Source: GYS-P2D sp964414425
GTDB taxonomy: Bacteria; Bacteroidota; Bacteroidia; Chitinophagales; Saprospiraceae
Direction: 5' to 3'
Assembly (NCBI GenBank): GCA_964414425.1
Contig: CAYPWL010000008.1
Location: 25,564-89,563, forward strand
Length of the DNA stretch: 64,000 nt
Shown here: one piece after another, positions 60,205 through 64,000 of the stretch
Layout: each line of letters opens with the position of its first letter
How positions within the stretch are numbered: position 1 is the stretch's first letter
Position numbers and translations under genes: made by a program
The notes under the pieces: model-generated
What the model was told of the DNA's origin: nothing
Database searches by the model: none
The model's input: only the letters and a program-made list of their open reading frames with translations

Positions 60205-60417
60205 TTATGAGTTTAGGAATGCATACATCAATGCAACACCGAGGGCAATCACTGCAGAACCCCTGAGGAGCACTTCAGTATTGTTAGCCCAAAAACTTCT
60301 TGTTTGCGTGCCATTTAGAGGGTTGTGAACTCTGTTTCCAAAGATTTCGTGGTTTTCATAATTGGAGTTAAAGTACAATCTGAAGAGTCTATAAGCCATA
60401 CTCGTTTTCATAACCAA
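60205..60417 (-). CDS. Small membrane protein, hypothetical
   Basis: The 70-residue frame (a Met three residues in is an alternative start) has an aromatic-rich, polar first half and one predicted membrane helix at the C-terminus (VLLRGSAVIALGVALMYAFL). It is on the same strand as trmB, downstream of it, between thiL and trmB. No family recognised. Length and the single clear helix support a real gene, but this is not secure. Confidence 0.5.
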   Translation of the reverse strand: MVMKTSMAYRLFRLYFNSNYENHEIFGNRVHNPLNGTQTRSFWANNTEVLLRGSAVIALGVALMYAFLNS

Positions 60418-60459
60418 ATGTTTTATAAAGCCTAATTACAAAATATAATACTGCAAAGT

Positions 60460-61149
60460 TCACCCTTTTTTAGCAAAAAGCAAATATTTGATTGTCTTGT
60501 GGTTTGCAAGATGTTCGAGTTCGTAGTAAGTTTTAATTTCCAAATCTTGAGTATATAGCTCTTGACCATATATGTTATTGTTTTTATATATGATCTCGTA
60601 ATTTTTGTTCTTTTCTATGGTATCAACGGAGTATTTAAAAAATTCATCGTCGTCAGTTTTTAGATTGAGATTACCCCCTTTTTTAACAATTCGATCATAT
60701 CTATCTAAGAAGGCGTTGCAGGTTGTGCGGCGATTTTCTTTAGCAGGAAAGGGATCTGGGAAGGTGATCCAGATCTCATCGATTTCTTCTGGTGCGAAGT
60801 AGAGCTCTATCTGTTCGATCCTGATCCTTAAGAATGCCACATTGCTCATGCCTCGCTCTTTAGACTTAGTAGCTCCCTGCCAGATGCGAGCTCCCTTGAT
60901 ATCCACACCGATGAAGTTCTTATCGGGATATCTTTCGGCTAAGCCTAAGGTGTACTCACCACGGCCACAGGCGAGCTCCACACAGAGAGGATTATTATTG
61001 CCAAACACTTCTGATCGCCATTTGTCACGGAGATCTATCTGGTCATATTTGTTAGCCTTAAGGATGGAATTGCCAATTTCTGAGTATTCATAGACATGGT
61101 CATAATTGAGTATGTCAGCAAATTTTTCAAGCTTACGACGTCGGCTCAT
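60460..61149 (-). CDS. trmB: tRNA (guanine-N7)-methyltransferase
   Basis: The 229-residue enzyme methylates G46 in the variable loop of tRNAs. The motifs are LCVELACGRGEYTLGLAERYPDKNFIGVDIKGARIWQGA (SAM binding), NVAFLRIRIEQIELYFAPEEIDEIWITFPDPFPAKENRRTT (the ITFPDP motif of TrmB), and NLKTDDDEFFKYSV. It diverges from the inositol monophosphatase gene, with 50 bases between. Confidence 0.96.
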   Translation of the reverse strand: MSRRRKLEKFADILNYDHVYEYSEIGNSILKANKYDQIDLRDKWRSEVFGNNNPLCVELACGRGEYTLGLAERYPDKNFIGVDIKGARIWQGATKSKERGMSNVAFLRIRIEQIELYFAPEEIDEIWITFPDPFPAKENRRTTCNAFLDRYDRIVKKGGNLNLKTDDDEFFKYSVDTIEKNKNYEIIYKNNNIYGQELYTQDLEIKTYYELEHLANHKTIKYLLFAKKG

Positions 61150-61199
61150 AGAGATAGATGATTTTTAAACTCTAATTTTAGGATACATAATAACATTGG

Positions 61200-62006
61200 A
61201 TGCCATCTCACGATTATCAAGGACTATGTGATCAGCTCAAACCAATAGTCCGCAAAGTTGGAACTTTTATCAAGAATGAAGTGGGTAAGGTGAGAGAAGG
61301 TGAGATAGAAACTAAAGGAAATAACAGTCTGGTCTCGTATGTCGATAAAACTGCCGAGACAATGCTGGTAGAGAGTCTCAGTCCTCTGATTGATGACGCA
61401 GGATTTATCACAGAGGAAGAAACGATCGAGCAACAAACTAACTCAGACATACTGTGGATCATCGATCCGCTGGATGGCACTAATAACTTTTTACACGGCA
61501 TACCGCATTTTGCCGTGAGCGTTGCCTTGTCAGTATATGGCGAGATCGTCGTGAGCTTGGTCCTGGAGGTCAATTCCGAAGAACTGTTTACCACTTACAA
61601 GGGAGGAGGAGCGTACTTAAATGACAAACCGATCCGGGTGAGTAGTACCGCTGTGTTCTCAGATTCATTGATCTCCACGGGCTTCCCATATGCAGTGGAT
61701 GACGTAGCACCCTTGATTAGGACGCTTGGCCATATGATGAGATTTGGTAGAGGCGTGAGGCGAATGGGTTCGGCAGCGTTGGACTTGGCCTATGTGGCTT
61801 GCGGCAGATTCGATGGATTTTACGAGACACAGCTTAACCCATGGGATGTAGCTGGTGGCGCATTATTAATTACTGAGGCGGGCGGTGTCATTACAGATTT
61901 TGCAGGCGCAGACAACTATGTCTATGGTGAGCAACTGATCGCATCCAATGGGAGTATCCATGGAGAGTTGTTAGATGTAATTCAGAAGAATTTTAGAATG
62001 TCCTAA
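61200..62006 (+). CDS. Inositol monophosphatase family protein
   Basis: The 268-residue protein has the lithium-sensitive phosphatase motifs: FITEEET (residues 69-75, the metal-binding Glu), WIIDPLDGTNNFLHGIPHFAVSVAL (D89, D92) and NPWDVAGGALLITEAGGVITDF (the third Asp). Enzymes of this type hydrolyse inositol monophosphate, or act on fructose 1,6-bisphosphate or PAP (CysQ); the substrate cannot be fixed from the sequence. It is followed by the MacB-like permease, 90 bases away. Confidence 0.94.
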   Translation: MPSHDYQGLCDQLKPIVRKVGTFIKNEVGKVREGEIETKGNNSLVSYVDKTAETMLVESLSPLIDDAGFITEEETIEQQTNSDILWIIDPLDGTNNFLHGIPHFAVSVALSVYGEIVVSLVLEVNSEELFTTYKGGGAYLNDKPIRVSSTAVFSDSLISTGFPYAVDDVAPLIRTLGHMMRFGRGVRRMGSAALDLAYVACGRFDGFYETQLNPWDVAGGALLITEAGGVITDFAGADNYVYGEQLIASNGSIHGELLDVIQKNFRMS

Positions 62007-62095
62007 GAGTTTAGGACTATGTATGCCGCATTTATGGTGGAGATCACCCAGTTTTAGTCAATGTCTTCTATCTTGTATCAACTTAAGATGATCGC

Positions 62096-63385
62096 TTGAA
62101 TTTAGCAGAGAATATAAGGATGGCCCTGTATTCCTTAAAATCTAATTTTTTAAGGACCGCACTGACACTATTGATCATAGCGGTAGGGATCACGTGCCTC
62201 GTTGGGATATTGACAGCTATTGATTCTATTCTGTTCTCGATGAGCGATAGTTTCAATAGACTGGGTGCCAACTCGCTGAGCATCCGACCTGCAAGTGAGA
62301 CGATCAGGAGTAATCGAGGTGGGCGACAGCGGAAGTCCGCAGATCCTATCTACTATCCCCAAGCGACAGACTTCAAGGAGCGCTATGAGTTCCCAGGAAC
62401 GGAGGTGTCAATCTCGACATTTTGTACTGGGAGTGCTGAGATTGCCTATGGCGAGGAGGCTACTAATCCAACCGTAAGGGTATATGGTATCGATGAGAAT
62501 TATCTGAAGGTCTCAAATTATAAGCTCGAGCAAGGTCGCAACTTTACGTTTCGTGAGGCTAATGAAGGTTCGCAGAAGGCCATCATAGGAATGGACATCG
62601 TCAAGGAACTCTTTGATGAGAAGCCCGAGCGAGCGATGAATAAAATCATAAAGATCAACGCTGCCAGATATAAAGTTATCGGCATACTCGAAGCTAAGGG
62701 AAGCACATTCGGCGAGAGTCAAGATCGGCGGATCTTTATCACGCTCACTAAGGCCAAGCAGCTATATGGATATGCAACTAAGGGATATGCGCTAAATGTG
62801 TCCGTTAAGGATGCTGTCAAAATTGATGATGCCAAGTTGGCGGCAATTGGTCCGATGCGTAATATCCGTAAGCTTAAGGCTACAGAAGAAAACGACTTTG
62901 AGATTAGGACGAGTGATAGCATCATGAGTACGCTCAATAGCAATACTCAGGCCCTACAGATCGGATCTATTACGATAGCGATGATTACCCTATTAGGGGC
63001 ATCGATCGGATTGATGAATATCATGCTCGTCTCGGTAACCGAGCGCACCCGTGAAATAGGAGTCTCCAAAGCTCTCGGAGCGAAGCGAAAAAATATCCTC
63101 ATCCAATTTCTCACCGAGGCTGTGGTGATTACTCAGATTGGTGGATTGATCGGGGTATTGTTTGGGATCATCGTCGGCAATGTGCTGAGTATATTAATGA
63201 ATATCTGGACAGGGACCTTAGAGTGGACCCTGGAGAGTATCCTGAGTAGCAATTCTTTTATCATCCCCTGGGGATGGATATTCTTTGCCTTCGTGGTCTG
63301 TCTGATCGTGGGTGTGTTGTCAGGGATCTATCCCGCTATGAAGGCCTCGAGACTTGACCCTATTGAGTCATTGAGGTATGAGTGA
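62096..63385 (+). CDS. ABC transporter permease (MacB-like)
   Basis: The 429-residue protein has the MacB/FtsX plan: one N-terminal helix (ALTLLIIAVGITCLVGILTAI, about 22-42), a large periplasmic domain (MacB_PCD, about 45-275) and three C-terminal helices (about 285-310, 335-370 and 385-415), with LMNIMLVSVTERTREIGVSKALGAKR and a GIYPAMKASRLDPIESLRYE end. It would work with an ABC ATPase encoded elsewhere to export a peptide, lipoprotein or drug. The start used is TTG at 62096; ATG at 62120 is an alternative. It overlaps the M23 gene by eight bases. Confidence 0.9.
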   Translation: MNLAENIRMALYSLKSNFLRTALTLLIIAVGITCLVGILTAIDSILFSMSDSFNRLGANSLSIRPASETIRSNRGGRQRKSADPIYYPQATDFKERYEFPGTEVSISTFCTGSAEIAYGEEATNPTVRVYGIDENYLKVSNYKLEQGRNFTFREANEGSQKAIIGMDIVKELFDEKPERAMNKIIKINAARYKVIGILEAKGSTFGESQDRRIFITLTKAKQLYGYATKGYALNVSVKDAVKIDDAKLAAIGPMRNIRKLKATEENDFEIRTSDSIMSTLNSNTQALQIGSITIAMITLLGASIGLMNIMLVSVTERTREIGVSKALGAKRKNILIQFLTEAVVITQIGGLIGVLFGIIVGNVLSILMNIWTGTLEWTLESILSSNSFIIPWGWIFFAFVVCLIVGVLSGIYPAMKASRLDPIESLRYE

Positions 63386-64000
63386 TCAGATATTCTACTC
63401 TATCATAGGTAGCGAGTCTGCTACCAAGAAATTTGTCGCTATAGATTTATCCGTAACCAATAGTCTGTTGCCTAAATCTATAGACTATGACACTCTCGAT
63501 GATCATATCAATACTTATAAAATCTCCCAAAAGGCAGACTACGCCATCGGCGGTTACTTGGAGCATCGCAATCTATATGGCCTAAGTGATCACTTTACCA
63601 CTGGAGAGCGACGTGATATACACTTGGGTATAGATATTTGGGCGCCTGCAGGTCATTCTATTCATGCACCATTCGATGGCATCATCCACAGTTTCGCTTA
63701 TAATGATCAGCATTTGGATTATGGCTATACGATCATCGTTCAGCATGAATCAAGCGATGGGGCATTCCATGCGCTATATGGTCATCTGAGTAGTGAATAT
63801 TACGATCAGTGGCAGGTCGGGCAAAAGATACCTCAAGGAACACCCTTTGCAAGCCTCGGAGATCGCACCGAAAATGGTGGCTGGCCACCACATCTACACT
63901 TCCAAGTGATCAAAAATATGGGTGATTGGAGTGGTGATTATCCAGGAGTGTGTGCTCAGAGTGATTTGGGTTTTTATAAGGAGAATTGCCCTGATCCGAG
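63378..64000 (+). CDS. M23-family peptidoglycan peptidase, start of gene
   Basis: The ATG overlaps the stop of the permease gene and no stop occurs before the window end, so about 207 residues are seen. The catalytic motifs are complete: HLGIDIWAPAG (H82 and D86), YGHLS and HLHFQV (H172, H174), which bind the zinc. There is no signal peptide at the start, unusual for a cell-wall peptidase, and the visible end continues to a longer C-terminal part. The overlap with the permease suggests that the two are co-translated. Confidence 0.85.
   Translation, partial: MSDQIFYSIIGSESATKKFVAIDLSVTNSLLPKSIDYDTLDDHINTYKISQKADYAIGGYLEHRNLYGLSDHFTTGERRDIHLGIDIWAPAGHSIHAPFDGIIHSFAYNDQHLDYGYTIIVQHESSDGAFHALYGHLSSEYYDQWQVGQKIPQGTPFASLGDRTENGGWPPHLHFQVIKNMGDWSGDYPGVCAQSDLGFYKENCPDP

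Noticed and set aside
1..64000. CRISPR arrays, insertion sequences or prophage genes
   Set aside because: No regular spacer repeats, transposase motifs or phage genes were seen; the only long direct repeat is the tRNA-like pair.

Overview
The window looks like chromosomal core sequence from a member of the Bacteroidota, probably a Saprospirales-type bacterium. The evidence is a complete SprA (type IX secretion translocon) next to ruvA, proteins with type IX C-terminal sorting domains, a DUF2723 membrane protein, a type B ribosomal protein L31, and several promoters of the Bacteroidota form (TTG, then TAnnTTTG). The species assignment is an inference. Gene density is high, strands alternate often, and there is no insertion sequence, prophage, CRISPR array or rRNA.

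Layout. 1-2.6 kb: tail of a hybrid histidine kinase, a PH-domain membrane protein and a beta-CASP metallo-hydrolase. 2.6-7.7 kb: M16 peptidase, then aat and clpS (the two specific parts of the bacterial N-degron pathway), a peroxiredoxin, an EamA transporter, a class IV aminotransferase and a lipoprotein. 7.9-10.5 kb: three tandem paralogous secreted proteins, two with type IX sorting domains. 10.5-14.2 kb: htpG, a PAP2 phosphatase, an orphan terminator that may mark a small RNA, and a split lipoprotein gene. 14.3-19.8 kb: three periplasmic chaperone/PPIase genes and purD. 19.9-29.2 kb: ruvA, the 7.4 kb sprA and a two-domain SnoaL-like lipoprotein. 29.2-39.7 kb: small membrane proteins, M1 peptidase, SPFH and PDZ proteins, HAD phosphatase, acyl-CoA dehydrogenase, YraN, L31, a GlmU-like nucleotidyltransferase and a spermidine-synthase-like protein.

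39.7-40.2 kb holds the most unusual item: two tRNA-like genes exactly 150 bp apart. Each folds as a class II cloverleaf of 109 nt with a leucine-type D arm, a GTC anticodon and a 40-nt variable region. They differ at four positions, two of which form a compensatory change in the acceptor stem. A promoter lies upstream and an intrinsic terminator downstream.

40.2-46 kb: AI-2E family permease, DUF4197 lipoprotein, folB, a DinB-like protein, an MBL hydrolase and hemA, with a structured, terminator-ended leader upstream of hemA. 46.1-52.3 kb: aspS, a two-component system, an M28 peptidase and rpiB. 52.3-64 kb: a DUF2723 protein, a 44-residue membrane protein overlapping an RluA-type pseudouridine synthase, a GT2/GT-C glycosyltransferase pair, thiL, trmB, an inositol monophosphatase family protein, a MacB-like permease and the start of an M23 peptidase.

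Start codons were moved downstream from the longest frame where a signal peptide, a family N-terminus or a terminator made the long form unlikely. All family names rest on reading motifs, not on database searches.
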